Assembly (NCBI RefSeq): GCF_032118995.1
Contig: NC_092649.1
Coordinates: 28,207,927 to 28,271,926, forward strand
DNA: 64,000 nucleotides
From: Asterias amurensis
Taxonomy: Eukaryota > Echinodermata > Asteroidea > Forcipulatida > Asteriidae
Reading direction: 5' to 3'
Part shown: positions 1 through 12,174 of the stretch, one piece after another
Numbering within the stretch: the stretch's first letter is position 1
How the letters are laid out: each line of letters starts with the position of its first letter
Position numbers and translations under genes: made by a program
Notes under the pieces: generated by a model
What the model saw: the letters and a program-made list of their open reading frames with translations, nothing else
What the model was told of the DNA's origin: nothing
Databases searched by the model: none

Positions 1-236
1 CGACTGTGTCCTTCAAAACTCAACCAAGGTTATCAAATGCTGCAACAATTTATTGTCAATGTTTCATGAACACATTATCAGCAAAAAATACTTCTTTTGT
101 TCGGTACAGTTCACCCAAAAGCAAACGCGACGTCCAAATCCAGCCCAGGAGCCCAGAGGTAGGGCCCATCCTTCATGCAGTCCACGCGTACTGAAAAGTG
201 GCGTGTCAAATTGTCGTCTGCCCACACGCGCCCACA

Positions 237-510
237 CGAGCCCACATGGAGAAGCATGTGCCAATAACTGTGTCATTTGCATAATTACACCTGTGGAGAA
301 GACAATCGGTGATTCTGATTGGATAATTACACCCGTTGAAATCACCTGATTGGAGGAGCCAACTCTTGAGAACAACAACCGCCCACGCGAGCCCACATGG
401 AGAAGCAAGTGCAAAATAATAACTGTGTCACGCCTGTGGAAAAGACAATCATTGGATCTGATTGGATATTAACACCTGTCGAAATCACAGACGGTGAATC
501 TGATTGGAGT
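237..510 (+). repeat. diverged direct duplication of about 150 bp
   Basis: Two similar stretches follow each other. Both contain 'GAGCCCACATGGAGAAGCA', then an AATAACTGTGTCA block, then 'GACAATC' and 'TCTGATTGGAT' blocks and a 'GAAATCAC' block. The first runs from about 237 to 365 and the second from about 388 to 510. No gene is visible in 1-922; the short reading frames there lack codon bias or family similarity that I recognise. Confidence 0.6.
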
Positions 511-922
511 ATCCATCTTGAGAATAACAAACTCGCGTGTGGTCACTATGCCCATTTCAACTGCGCATGTTACCTTGATTATCTAGGGATTTCGATGCTT
601 ATACGTGAATAAGTAATAGCGTAATATATAACGAGCAATTGAATTTGCTGTATATCGTATACAAGGGCTAGGCTTGAGCACAACACGAAAATGGACAATT
701 GGGACAAAATCTTGCAATCCATTGTGCGAGAATGTTTTTAAATAAAGGGGAGTGGGCTGAGTGGAAGACTTGGGGCAATTTAGTGTAAGAAACATTCATT
801 TGCTCATTTTTAAACACAACAATGTGGTGTAGGATGGGATGGGTGTAGGCTGGATGGGGCTCACTCCAACCACACAAGAATAGTTTCTGAACAAGCAGCT
901 TTAGAGAAGTTGTCCACACACT

Positions 923-1262
923 GGCCCCAATTTCATAGAGCTGCTCTAGCAGAAAGCATGGTAATTATGCTTACTTGTTATTGGTTCATAACGATTAAGA
1001 GTCGAAGGAAGGAGACATAGTTCATGCGACTACTTAACTTGTTTAAGAGTTCTTTGTGTCATGTTCAGTCCAAGTAATGCTTTATAAATACAACGAGTGA
1101 CATTATACGTTATAAACTGCCACTAGAAGATAGTGTATAAGATGTACTCCTAACATGCATCGCTCATGTACAATTTGTGACCAGTGTCCAGCTCATTTTT
1201 GTTTCAACAAAGATATATTAATCAACATTGTCTACTTAAGCAGCTCTGTGAAATTTGGCCCT
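923..1262. mobile_element. MITE-like element, GGCCCCAATTTCAT family
   Basis: The left end (923-952) and the right end (1233-1261) are imperfect inverted repeats of about 28 bp: GGCCCCAATTTCATAGAGC on the left, and the complement of GAGCTCTGTGAAATTTGGCC-like sequence on the right. The interior has no long reading frame, as expected of a non-autonomous DNA element. Ends of the same family recur at about 5307, 14932 and 63986, so it is dispersed. No target duplication was clear. Confidence 0.6.
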
Positions 1263-3871
1263 GATTCTATGAAATCCTCTAATAAATAATAATAATAATA
1301 ATATCCCAGGAATGGGAAGGGATTTCTTCATTCCCTTTAAATGTTAGTATGTTACTTCGTAGCCTTCACCTCAAGTGACTTTTCAACAACAACTTTTTTC
1401 ACTCCAAATTTTTTCAAATGCTTTGGTTTCACCAAACTCAGTCCATTTTTCTCTCGACCGAATAACAACACCTATAGCCTTTGATTCATAAATTGCTTTC
1501 AGTTTACGATGTTTGTCTTTAGAGTCAATTAGTTCTTCAGTTGGGTTACAAAAGTAATATTTTTTACAGCAGTCAATTTCATACTATTAAGCAATTTGTT
1601 TCAGATTGTTGTTTTCTAGAACCAAACTAGATAGTTTCACCACGGATCTCACTGTTAATAATTGTCCACAGTGTGTTTAGGTTATCTGAATGATTCATCA
1701 ACAATTTCTTTGATAGAATCGCGGATTTCTGTTTTTGCATAAGTCAGATCTGAAAAAGGGAGATGTATCAATTTTCTCAAAACCCTTACCCCTTTGCTCA
1801 CACGTTGTATCAATAAAGAGGAGGGGAAATACTCCCAACACACATGTCTCATGTACAATTTGTGACCGGTGTTCTGGGCCCCAAAAAACTACTAAGCACA
1901 GGAAAATCTTGCTTAGCATTTTCGTGAAGCTTTACATTATACAGAAGAATCGAATGTCCGTGGTAGTGATTTTGAAAAGCTTTTTTAAGTTGGAATGGCA
2001 GTGTGTGAATAAAGCGTTGTTGTGCTTTGGCAAGGATTTGAGTAAATGGGTTAAGTCTTTTATACTAACATTGAAAGAGCCATCATTAACCATGGCTATT
2101 CTTCTGAATTCTTTCCTGTATTATGTGGTGGGAGGCAAGGTTGTCCGTTATCTCATTACCTATAGTTATGCCGAATCGAGTTTAACCCACAAAAGATAAA
2201 CCGTCTTTAGACCGCTTCGGGTATATCTTTTAACACTGTGTGTGGACAGAATAAAAAAAAACCACATCCGGTTTAACTCACAACAGACGACCCATTGACC
2301 TCCGTAATCATTATGTAAACACACGGTGACCAATGAACAGGCAAATAAACAGGATGTTAGAGTTACGGGGTTGCGTTTGCTTTGACCTCTTAAAACCAAA
2401 GATAAACCGTATCGGGTTAAACTCAGTGCTGTCTGAACGCAAGGGGGTTTTACTTTTGCGACCACCCCTGCTGCTCGTAGAAGTTAAACCGGTTCGGGTC
2501 TAACTTAGTACGCTGTCTGAACATACCCATGGAGGTATTCCTACCTCCATGGAATAACCAAGATGTTTCTGGTCTTCAAGTTGATGGTCAGCCTCTCAAA
2601 ATTTCCCAAACAGACGTTACCACAATTTTTTTAGACGGCTCAGACTAAATCGTTGAGGAAGGGTCTGGATATATGAAAGGGTTTAGTGTGTTTCAGGCTT
2701 GACCATCAACTAGAATAACTCAGAGGTTATACCTATAGTATTGGCTCGAGTAGAAATAGCCTGAAGTTTTTTCAGGAGTTAGATTTGAGGTGGAGTATGA
2801 ATATACCTTGCAAGCAGCACAGATAATAGCATTTTTCAAAAGGTCAAAACTTCGGAACCAAACATCACACCACTGTGTAAGACATGTTAAAATCAAGTTT
2901 TTTGTATGTTCTTTTCAGCCATGTATAAAACCTAATAAGTTGATCTTCCCCCTTGTGACTCATGACATTTTCACAGACCCCCATAGTCCATTTGCTTATA
3001 CACGAAGAGTCGCGTTAAGTTGTCACTAGAGGGCAGTATATAAGATAAGTGGTGTCCCCCAACGCTGCCCCCAATAGACCTCTCTTTTGTTGATAAACAA
3101 ACCGCCTTGGTTGGCATGGTCGGCCGAATGTTAGTAAAAACACTAAATCTTAAAAACAAATGTTTTAACCAAATTCAGCATTTTCTGCAAACATTCAATT
3201 AAATAAAATACCTCTCATAATTATTTGTTTTGTTTTTAACAAAATCAACAAATTTGGTTACATTGTTACCAAAAATAGCGATCTTTTCTTAATTTGCACT
3301 TACGGCTTTCCATAGTTTTCCAATCTGGGTTGGCAAAAATTCGGGCTGTGACGTTGCAAAAGAAAGGTCTATAAGCATAAACGTTGGTTGTGTGTAACCG
3401 CGCAACACCAATGGGCTTGGAACCAAGACTGGGTGAAGGGAAATAACTACCCCTATTTCTACCTCCATGCCCGGCTTATGTATCAGACAATTCATTTGTT
3501 CAATTTTAAAGCTCACGGTGGGTGGGGGTAACGGGATGGGGTGCTCCGCCTAACCATGGCCTAACCATGCAATAGCAAAATAATTTCTGAAACGGGGCTA
3601 AGCGATCTCAAGCACAAACGAAGCTATATGCAAAACAAATTTATCAAAATGTATAATTCCTAGAATAAATTTATCTTCCTCATTGTTTTGGGTTCAAAAC
3701 GATTAAGACTCAAAGGAAGGAAACAATGACTACTGTATTTGTTTAGAACTCTTTGGTGTTCATTCCAAGGTCCATAGTTCATGAGAGAGGGCGGTATATA
3801 AGATAAATGGTGTACTCCAACATAGGAGATATAATAACAAAACAGACGTCGTATGAAGCTAAACCACGAAC
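1263..3871. other. intergenic, repeat-derived, no gene supported
   Basis: Seen here: an AAT microsatellite (about 1281-1302); repeated blocks shared with the 923 element (CTCATGTACAATTTGTGACC at about 1849; AACGATTAAGA at about 3698); a cluster of 'AAACCG' and 'TTCGGGT' motifs in both orientations (2180-2510); and a perfect hairpin at 2527-2552. Reading frames up to about 150 codons exist, but they rely on non-ATG starts and look like chance. Confidence 0.5.
2527..2552. repeat. perfect 11-bp-stem hairpin
   Basis: CCATGGAGGTA, a TTCC loop, then TACCTCCATGG. The arm motif also appears alone at about 3461 and at about 57465, where it reads ACCATGGAGGTAGAAATG, so it is probably part of a dispersed repeat. 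Confidence 0.7.
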
Positions 3872-4252
3872 GAAGGCAGTGGACACTATTGGTAATTACT
3901 CAAAATAATTATTAGCATAAAACCTTACTTGTAACTTGGTAACGAGTAATGGGGAGAGGTTGGTAGTATAAAACATTGTAAGAAACGGCTCCCTCTGAAG
4001 TGGATTAGTTTTCGAGAAAGAAGTAATTTTCCACGAATTTGATTTCGAGACCTCGAGTTTAGAGTTAGTTTGAGGTCTCGAAATCAAGCATCTGAAAGCA
4101 CACAACTTCGTGTGACAATAGTTATCTCGCAACTCCGACGACCAATCAAGCTCAAATTTTCACAGGTTTGTTATTTTATGCATATGTTGAGATACAGCAA
4201 CTGAGTGAGAAGACTGGTCTTTGACATTTACCAATAGTGTCCATCTAGCTTT
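3872..4252 (+). mobile_element. MITE-like element family A, copy next to the KLHDC10 start
   Basis: The left end reads AAGGCAGTGGACACTATTGG and the right end TACCAATAGTGTCCA, an inverted pair with a few right-end mismatches. The interior has a further inverted pair (GATTTCGAGACCTC and GAGGTCTCGAAATC). A close copy lies at 60210-60592 and a minus-strand copy at 8024-8348. The element ends about 30 bases before the KLHDC10 ATG, so it must lie in that gene's 5' untranslated region or core promoter, unless an upstream exon exists. Confidence 0.75.
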
Positions 4253-4281
4253 GACGACGACGACGAAGAGATCGGGAGACG

Positions 4282-7200
4282 ATGGCTAATCACGGGGAGC
4301 AGCTTTCGGCGGCTTGTCCACTCATCAACGAGATAAAAGTGGGGGAGGCTGTTATCTCAAAAAGCAGATTCAGTACAAGTATGTTTTTCAAAGTTTAATC
4401 GTATTTTTTAAGTTTCCCTTTAAGTTTCCGTTTACTTAGTATTTAGACCTACCGGAAAAGTTACCGTATGGCGCGCCACCACTTTTTTATTCGATATGAT
4501 TATGAAGATGTTCATTTAGGAGATTTTACAAAGTACCCAAATAATATATTGATCAATTCAACTCGGTTATAAACCAAAGTTTAGGGCACGGGAAATGTAA
4601 ACACAATCATTTTTGTGCATGCTCTACAACATATTAGACCTACCCTAGCCCAGGTTGGACTCCTCCGTTGGAGCAGGCAACGGAGGCACTGACTGACGTC
4701 CTACACCAGGGCTAGACCTACCCCTACTGCTAGGTTGTATTCGCTCTTGTTGCTTGCAGGGTCAGTAGATCAGCCGTACCCAAGAAGTGGACATTGCTGT
4801 GCGACAGATGGCATAAACTTTTACATTTATGGCGGCTACCACCCGGAATATCACATCCCCAAGGATCCTGAAGATTCAGATGATGAAGATGAAGTTGTTG
4901 TAAATGAAATATTTCAAGAGGTAAGCTGACTGATACCACCCCCACCCCCCATAAAAAAAAAAATCACCCAGGTAGCCCCATGCTAGGGAGTACTTCTACG
5001 TTCTAGAAACAGTAAGGCTCCCCTGTTATAGTTTCTAGAAGTAGCTAGGGAGAATCAATTGGGAACCCTAACCATTCTAATTGCAACAATACGCCTTTCT
5101 TAATATTTATGCAAGCGAGGTACGTCACAATGCTAATCCAAAACAAGGCCTTGGTCACAGTCATAACCTTAAAAACAACATGTCTGCACAAAGCAAGAAA
5201 TTCCCTTGTTGCATTTTGTTGCATTTGGTTTCAACTATGTTGCATTCTGATGTATTTGGCAGGGTATGAAGAGGGAGCCACCCTACTGGTGGTTGTTGCT
5301 CAGCAGGGCCCAATTTTACAAAGCTTTAATGCACACAAACTTGCTATAGCACAGAAAACTATTGCTTAGCAAAAAAAGGTTAACAGCCAAAATACAATAC
5401 ATTTACCATTTCCTCCGACTATCTTAAACTCAAATTTCTTCATCATCTTCTCTTCTCGTTTCGCTCTGATTAGAGCGTTGAGAATATTTATCCAGATCCA
5501 GAGGAGGAAGAGGCTCTGTAGACAAAGGAGAAGGGCTTTTAAGTTTCCTGAAGGCCCCGATGACCCATTTTCTTTTCTTAGTTTTGTTTGTAAAATAAAA
5601 CTCCTGTCCTGTCTGGATTATAGGCATAATGAACAAATTCATTCAACAGAAAACTTCTGGTTCATGTTGTTAGATGTGGAGCTTCAATATTGCAACCGAG
5701 ACATGGCAAAAAGTAGAGACTGTTGGGAGGCAACCAACAGAGACAGCTTCTATGTCAAGTGAGTGGCATATAATGTTGGTCTTCAAAATAAAAAAAGGTT
5801 GCCCTGCTCTTCTTGCTGGGCCTTATTTTCCTTAAATCTGCTAGGTGAAGCTAGCAAACTGATGATGGTTGACCACTTTGCAACTACTAGACTCCCTTCT
5901 TCCCCTTTTCAATATTTTGACATTATTACAAACCAAAGTTGTCAGAATTTTAGGAACAATTAAAGTTGGTCTGTTGTAACCACATGTAGATTGCAACCAT
6001 TGAGGATTGGTTACATTATTAAGTATAGTCAGATGGCTTATTTTTTTATGGTTTGACAAGTTTGCTCAAGCTTGACTTTCTTTTTTTGCTATCCAGTGCT
6101 CCTTTGTGGCCAGAATATGCTTTTGTTTGGCGGAACTGGTTACCCTTGGGGTAAGAATCCCAATGCAGATGTGTTCATCTTCAACTTGAGTGAGAAATCA
6201 TGGTCTATCATGGAGTGCACAGGTGATGAACGTCCCCCTGGAAAGTATGGACAGGTTAGTAACATTCAGAGGGTCATTGTCGACAAAAAATCCCAACAAA
6301 CCATATGCATGTTACATTTGAACAGTGACTTGCTTTTAAAATGACAGGTGAGGTTGCTGCTTAAATTTGCATTCCTTATATTATAGAGACATGGAGCACG
6401 CTTTGGTAGCTTACTTTGGTATCTCAAGAGGAGCAAACCCTGGAACCGCTGAGCCATACACGTTCATTCAGAATTGTGTATGGATATCGCCCGTCTCTTG
6501 CCCTGCATCAGGTGGGAAATGCAAATTTGTAATGGATTATTTAGTTAAAGGTGCACCAACGCAATGACCAGAGGGGTGGAGGCATGGAGCCGAGACATGG
6601 ACTCTGACCGCAAATCAAGAAAGAGCACTAGACGGCTTCTATATAAGAATGCTACGGATGGCCCTGATGTGCACTGGGAAGACCATATGCCAAACTCCCA
6701 GCTCTACGCTGCCCTACCAAGGGTAACTGTTAAGATCAGGGAAAGAAGGATGACGCTTGCTGGACACTGTGTCCGCCATCCAGAGCTAGCTGTGAGCCCA
6801 CTAGTTCTCTGGGAACCCATTGATGGAATCAGGAGCAAGGGCAGGAGGAGAATTACATTCGTTGATCAGCTGAAGAAGGACGCAACACAACAGGAAACAT
6901 CTGAGCTTAGGACGCTGATGCTGGACCGGGATGCGTGGAAGACGACCATCAGAGTTTCCCGAGAAGGCGTCGGCTGCAGACATCCTCTCGCTCAACTGAA
7001 TGACCTCTGATGATGCTTACACTGTCATCTTGCTTTGTTCATCAAGAGCAGTTGTGGAAATACGTACTGAAAGAAACTAAACATTAAGGAAAGATTTCAA
7101 TTTGAGTTCCTTGATGTGGTAATTTTGCATCTTGTTTTAATACTTTGCATGTTGACAAAGGTCTCTGTTCTTTTCTAACATCAGGCAATGGTTCTGCATG

Positions 7201-10200
7201 ATAACAAGTTGTATTTCCACGGAGGCTGTCGGATGATTGACAATCCATTAACCAACCGTCGATGTGCCTTGTTCGACTCAACTGTTTACTGCCTGGATGC
7301 AGGTAGTAAGACATGGTCACAGTTGGCCACTAGCAGTGACACTGAATCCGATACAAAAAAGGGCATGTACAGACACGGTTTAGCTTGGCACGATGGCAAT
7401 CTGTATCTCATCGGAAGTAGCGACAATAAAGAAGCACCGATGAAGGACAAAAAATATCTGGATGAGGTAGGTAATTTATTTCATAAATATTGTAACTCGA
7501 TGTTCAACAAGTATGTCACTTTCCACTTGATGCACCCTGGCCAAACTGTCTGCTGGCGTACATAACTCAAAATCTGGGTGGCTCTTGTGTGGGTGGTTCG
7601 AATCCTGGTCATGACAATTCGGCCTTGAGAGAGACACTAAACCGTTAATGCTTCTCAACATCAAAGATTAAATGGTTACCTGTGACGGTAGAGATTGTTG
7701 ATGTGAATGATTTGCAACCTAAGCACTTAAGTGGTTCCAAAGAGTTGAGATGGTTTTCAGAATGCTTATTATAGGCACCACTCTAACATTAAAAGTTTGT
7801 ATTTGTATCTTTTCTCCTCCAAGCTGCAGGTATTTCAGCCACACAAAGATAAAGAGAATCGTTGGACTGTTGAGAAAACAAAACCCTGCCCAAAAGGAGC
7901 TTATCCTGCTCCGAGGAAACACCATAGTTGTGTCCAGTGGAAGAATGGTGTGTTAATTTCTTTTCCACTGTACTTGAAGGTTTTGTAGATTTCAATGGAA
8001 TTTTGAGGGAGCCTACAAAGCTTAAAGACACTGGACTCCTTTGGTAATTGTCAAAGACCAGTCTTCTCACTCGGTGTACCTCAACATTTATGCACAAAAT
8101 AACCAACCTCGGAAAATTTGAACGCAATTGGTCGTCAAAGTTGTGAGATAATAATGGAAGAAAAAAAAACCCACCCTTGTCACACTAAGTTGTGTGTTTA
8201 TTAGATGCTTGATTTTGGGTAATTGATTTTTGGATTTTATTAGATGCAAAATCTTGAGGTCTCGAAATCCAATTAGTGGAAAATTACTTCTTTCTCAAAA
8301 ACTACGTTACTTCAGAGGGAGCTGTTTCTCACAATGTTTTATGCTATATTCATAAATACCCTAGACAGTTTCGATACTCCTATTGGTGGAGAGCGCGTCA
8401 TGTGGGGGTGTTTAAACGGCTGATAATGACCAGCTGGAGCTGTTTATAACCGGCTGGCTTCCACGTGTCGGGCGCGCGCGTATGCCAATATTATCACGCG
8501 GAACGCGCAATTGATAGCTATTACTAACAGCGCGTAATCTATTTCTAGGTGCGCGCGCGTAATCTATGTGTGCCCTCCCTCTGTATCACATCTATGGAGA
8601 GCCCATGCATGCATGCTGTAACTGGGTAAGAGTTTGTTATTTCACGTACAGCCACATACCTGTGTGCTTTGATCATAACAACATGGGGTCCCCTTTAATA
8701 CAGGTGTCACAAATTTAACTTTGTTTTGATTTAAACTCTCTTTAAATCTGTAGAGGTCTACATATGTGGCGGTCATAATGACGAGGTGATATTTGACGAT
8801 GTTTGGAGACTAGAGCTACCGAGCTTACAGTGGTTTAAACTGCCTACTGCACTACCCGTTCCAACATGCTTCCACACAGCTGCAATTACACCAGAAACAT
8901 CCAAGGTTTGCTCACTGTTTTAGCTCAAATTCAATTAGTGGGTGCGTTCGATTAGCTTCCCTGGGTCGACCCGGCGGTGGTCACTTGGGTGAGCCCCCGA
9001 CAAGAGCTAATCGAACAATCACACTCGCCCTCTCGTGGTAACGTCATGCACCTGGGGTCACCCCCAAGTGACTCACTCCAAAAGCAGGGCACTGGGGGCT
9101 GATCAGGGTGAGCCCCTGGAATGACGTCAAAGCTATTCGAACACACCAGGGGCAGACCCAGGGAAGCTAAACGAACGCACCCACTGTGAGATAAAAAAGA
9201 ACCCTGGTTTGGTTTCATCACAAAAAGCAATGACATCTATTTGGTAGATTTGCATAAGATTCACTGTGTTGCCAGCGTGATTTCCATTATCCATTGCTTT
9301 TTTGACCAAACATTTGCTCATCATAAATCATAGCAGCTGGGCTGTCGTAGTGGTATCTTTTCCCACTTCCCACCTCAGACCCTGGTTCGAATTCTGCCTG
9401 GGGCACTATAAGGATTGGGTTTTCAGTCCCTACCTGATCGGGTGATTTTGGTATTCTTTCTCTGGAATACAATTCTCTGTTTTTTTCCTCCTACATCTAA
9501 AACTTAACTTTTCTTTAGTTATCTTTCCATGGGAACTTGGCTAGTATAGTTATTAGGTTCGATATTTTGAGAACCATTGGCTTCACAATCAGAATTAACT
9601 AATAAAAGTATATAACACATATTTGGATTGAGCTCAAGCTATCAGTTCCTGGTTTAATCTCAAAGACGAAAAGACATTCGCATTTGAATGGTCATATTAT
9701 TGGGTATTGTTAGAAAGTTCTGGTGGTATGTAATAGTTCCTTTCACTGCAGACACTTGACTTAAAGTCACATGGACATATTGCCCTATGTATCAAGGCCC
9801 AGGCTTTAGGGTTAGAGAAAATGGAGCCCAGAAAGTTATGTTGAAGTTTTTCAAAGCCTAGAATTTCATCTTTGAAAGGGCAAGGCCATTTTCATGTTGC
9901 AAGGGGTAATTTCCATTGGGAAATCTTAAAGTCAATGGGAAACTTTTAAGGGGTACCAAGGTCAAGATCAGGGGCAACAGAAGCCATAGCCTCTGTGTCC
10001 TGCAAATAAATCCAGACCTGGTTTTTAGCAGATAAACTAAATGGTCATGTGGAAGTGTTGTGGCCAAGCGGTTAAGAGCACTGAGTGTGGGTGCGAGTCC
10101 CAGTCGTGACACTTGTGTCCCTAAGCCGTTGGTTCCATGTATTGTGTAATGCACGTAAAAGAACCCAGTGTACTTATCGAAAAGAGAAGGGGTTCGCCCG

Positions 10201-11115
10201 TGTTCCTGGCTGGATCGGCAGCATATTGTGCCACAGCACCTTGTAAACCATTACATGGTGAAAGGAGTAGTCTATCTCATAATTCAAACTCAGTCCCATA
10301 CCTCGCATAAAATACTGTATGTTTAAGCGCTTTGAAACGCCTTTCGGGTGTATAAAGCGCTATATAAATTCAGACAGTTATTATTATGTAGATAGTTAAC
10401 AGGTGAAGACCGACAGGTTGGCAGATGGTTGGTAACCTATACATGAATGAGGGAGGCGGGCAGAGGGAGGGGTCAAACCCTAAACCAAAGGACTAGTCAA
10501 GAACATAATCAAGTGGTGCGGTTGGCTGGTTCAGCGTCGACTTGTATCCCTATTGAATACGAAATAATAATATGTACTATTGGACGAGTGACACACAAAC
10601 TAGTGAAACAACTCCAGTCCCGCTGGCTAGTCACTAAAGATTATTAATAAGATTTGTATTATTGTTTATAAGTATTACTTATGCATGTGCAACCCCATCT
10701 GTGTAAAAAAACACTGATCTCCCTAGAAAAAGCAACACACAGAACAAGGGAGAAATGAAGCAAAATAGCCAGTTAGAAACAATAAACAAATTTGTGACTC
10801 TGTCAACCCTAAAGTTATGCAAACCCTGAGAAGGACTCTTGCTTAATGCCATTATTATTATTTTGTTCACAGATCAAGTGCATGTATATCTTTGGTGGTT
10901 TGATATCAGATATTACCGACCCAGACTATCGCCAGCGTAAACGCACCAACAATGTGTTCCGCATATGGCTGGACATTCCACCTCTTGCTGATATTTCCCT
11001 AAGGAAGATTGTGTCATGTTTGCCCGATGTCACCGATGAGACCATTGCTACACTTTCTAAACTGGGAGTTCAATCTGGCCAGCTGGACAAACTGAGGCAT
11101 GATAAATGTAGATAA
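4282..11115 (+). CDS. KLHDC10: KLHDC10, kelch-repeat E3 ligase substrate receptor (8 exons, 431 aa)
   Basis: Exons: 4282-4378, 4760-4920, 5674-5758, 6097-6254, 7185-7466, 7830-7947, 8754-8905, 10873-11115. All use GT/AG sites and join in frame. The product is a kelch propeller. Typical blade ends are YGG (56-58), FGGTG (125-129), HGG (179-181), CGG (305-307) and FGG (358-360); one blade has GSS (244-246) instead of GG. An acidic run DPEDSDDEDE (68-77) sits in the first blade loop, where vertebrate KLHDC10 also has an acidic loop. The C-terminal part, RIWLDIPPLADISL and on, matches the KLHDC10 tail that carries the elongin/cullin-2 box. In vertebrates KLHDC10 recognises C-terminal glycine degrons as a CRL2 receptor; this role is inferred here from family. 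The start was chosen as the ATG that opens exon 1 in frame after GA-rich sequence. Length is close to human (about 442). Confidence 0.92.
4648..4714. repeat. imperfect palindrome in KLHDC10 intron 1
   Basis: The arms TAGCCCAGG...CCTCCGTTG and CAACGGAGG...CCAGGGCTA face each other around a short loop. Probably a small foldback element. Nothing else is seen in this intron. Confidence 0.55.
4921..5673 (+). other. KLHDC10 intron 2, with repeat pieces
   Basis: This intron holds an inverted pair built on CTAGGGAG and TTCTAGAA(G/A) near 4984-5051, and a piece of the GGGCCCAATTT family near 5307-5380. Reading frames here are chance or cross into exon 3. Confidence 0.5.
6575..7010 (+). mobile_element. 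LINE ORF2 C-terminal fragment in KLHDC10 intron 4
   Basis: An early stretch (about 6590-6690) reads GAETWTLTANQERALDG and then RMLRMAL, the conserved block after the reverse-transcriptase domain of endonuclease-type non-LTR retrotransposons. After a frame change the rest continues in another frame as RVTVKIRERRMTLAGHCVRH, then LVLWEPIDGIRSKGRRR, then LMLDRDAW, ending at about 7008. The 5' four-fifths of the element is missing. It is a dead, 5'-truncated insertion on the host sense strand. I cannot assign the clade beyond endonuclease-type LINE. Confidence 0.8.
7535..7690 (+). mobile_element. degraded tRNA-derived SINE fragment in KLHDC10 intron 5
   Basis: GTGGTTCGAATCCTGGTCATG resembles the pol III B box and downstream part of the other SINEs in this window (compare 10052). 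The A-box half is poorly kept. Confidence 0.4.
8024..8348 (-). mobile_element. MITE-like family A, inverted copy in KLHDC10 intron 6
   Basis: This is the reverse complement of the 3872-4252 element: TTGGTAATTGTCAAAGACCAG at its start, TGAGGTCTCGAAATCC inside, and CTCACAATGTTTTATGCTAT near its end. The distal terminal repeat is lost. It is more diverged than the 60210 copy and so probably older. Confidence 0.65.
8380..8590. other. GC-rich, CpG-rich patch in intron 6
   Basis: A local rise in CG dinucleotides, including GGGCGCGCGCGTATG and GGTGCGCGCGCGTAATC, with CGCGTAATCTAT twice. It contrasts with the AT-rich surroundings. It may be a repeat or a regulatory CpG patch; nothing decides between them. 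Confidence 0.4.
8940..9182. mobile_element. MITE-like element family C (GGGTGCGTTCG ends) in KLHDC10 intron 7
   Basis: The left end, GGGTGCGTTCGATTAGCTTC, is matched by the inverted right end, GAAGCTAAACGAACGCACCC. The inverted repeat is close to 28 bp with few mismatches. It has no coding capacity. Relatives lie at 58417-58705 and 62983-63252. Confidence 0.8.
9330..9480 (+). mobile_element. tRNA-derived SINE piece
   Basis: GGTTCGAATTCTGCCTGGGGC is B-box like, followed by a body (CAGTCCCTACC, then a GGTATTC/GGAATA segment) shared with 23583-23815. The A-box half (about 9335-9350) is weak. Confidence 0.5.
10052..10388 (+). mobile_element. tRNA-derived SINE, near full length
   Basis: The head, TGTGGCCAAGCGGTTAAGAG, is a tRNA-Leu/Ser-like A box; GGTGCGAGTCCCAGTCG is the B box. 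The body includes GTGCCACAGCACCTTG. The tail AAAGCGCTATATAAATTC ends in TTATTATTATG. A related SINE sits in inverse orientation at 19691-20001. It lies in the last KLHDC10 intron. Confidence 0.8.
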
Positions 11116-11492
11116 ATCACTTTGTCTCTACAGATCAATTTTAACCTGATATGAATATTGTGACTGGCAGGTCAACCTTTTTTGGGAAATATTTTATTGT
11201 GTAGAAGCCCGATCTGAAATCTATTTTGACCAAAGAGCAGTGTAGATATTTTGTGGATAGATTGCTTTGATGGTGTTCCATTATTATTTGTTTGATTTTA
11301 AAGAAGGATCTGTTATGGAGACTACCAAATAATCAATTTCATACCCAACTGAAATGAAAGTTTTAAATCTCATCAAGACTTTTAAGTATATTCTCAAAAG
11401 TGTAAAAATAGCAGTAGATGAAGTTCTGACATACCTTCATGACTTATAGGCTTATAACAGATATTTAGAAACCTGACATTACACTATTGAAT

Positions 11493-11643
11493 TGACTTTG
11501 GTAATTGTCAAAGACTTTGTATCCAAATTTGTGCTTTCAGATGCCTAAAAAAGACTATCACCAGCTCTCATTGCTCATTACTAAGAACGTGTTTATGCTA
11601 ACAATTATCTTGAGTAATTACTAATATTGTCCAGCGCCTTCAA
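11493..11643 (-). mobile_element. MITE family A remnant
   Basis: TTTGGTAATTGTCAAAGAC at one end and GTAATTACTAATATTGTCCA with GCGCCTT at the other resemble the family A ends. The interior block CAGCTCTCATTGC also occurs in each array unit (for example at 25351). Confidence 0.55.
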
Positions 11644-12174
11644 TAACAGTGCCATAGAAAACTGAAATTAGGTGTCACGACCTAGCGGTTTAGAGCAGAG
11701 GAATCAAGCTCTGTAATGTACAGGAGTACAAATGGGTATCAACCTGAAATAGACTGGCATCCTGTCCAGAAAGAGTAGAAATATTCTCAGTGGTTTAATG
11801 CCAATGAAATGGCATATTTGCTCAGGACAGACTTTGCTTTGCAGAAAACTACAAAATTCGTTCAAAGTAAAAGTGTCCATTTTCAATTCTCTTTTTGCTT
11901 GTTGCAATTGTAAAAATGCTAAAATTCTGTCTAAAAATACAACATGCGAACTTTTGAAAACCACTCTATGAAATATAAATCATAAGAGACAAATAATTAT
12001 TGAATTATTAAAAATGATTTAACTTGAACTTTCGTTTTGTTTGAAAGGTTACCCATTTAATTCAACCTTTAACTTGGAAAGACTATCATGTCTGTTCATT
12101 CAAAGCAAATGATGGTTTGCTTTCAACACCTTTCCAAGCTAAGTTATTTCTTTAATATGACTGATTATGAGTGA

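Noticed and set aside
1735-2199. 154-codon plus-strand reading frame
   Set aside because: It starts at TTG, has no recognisable domain, and includes repeat sequence shared with about 1165-1190. Likely chance.
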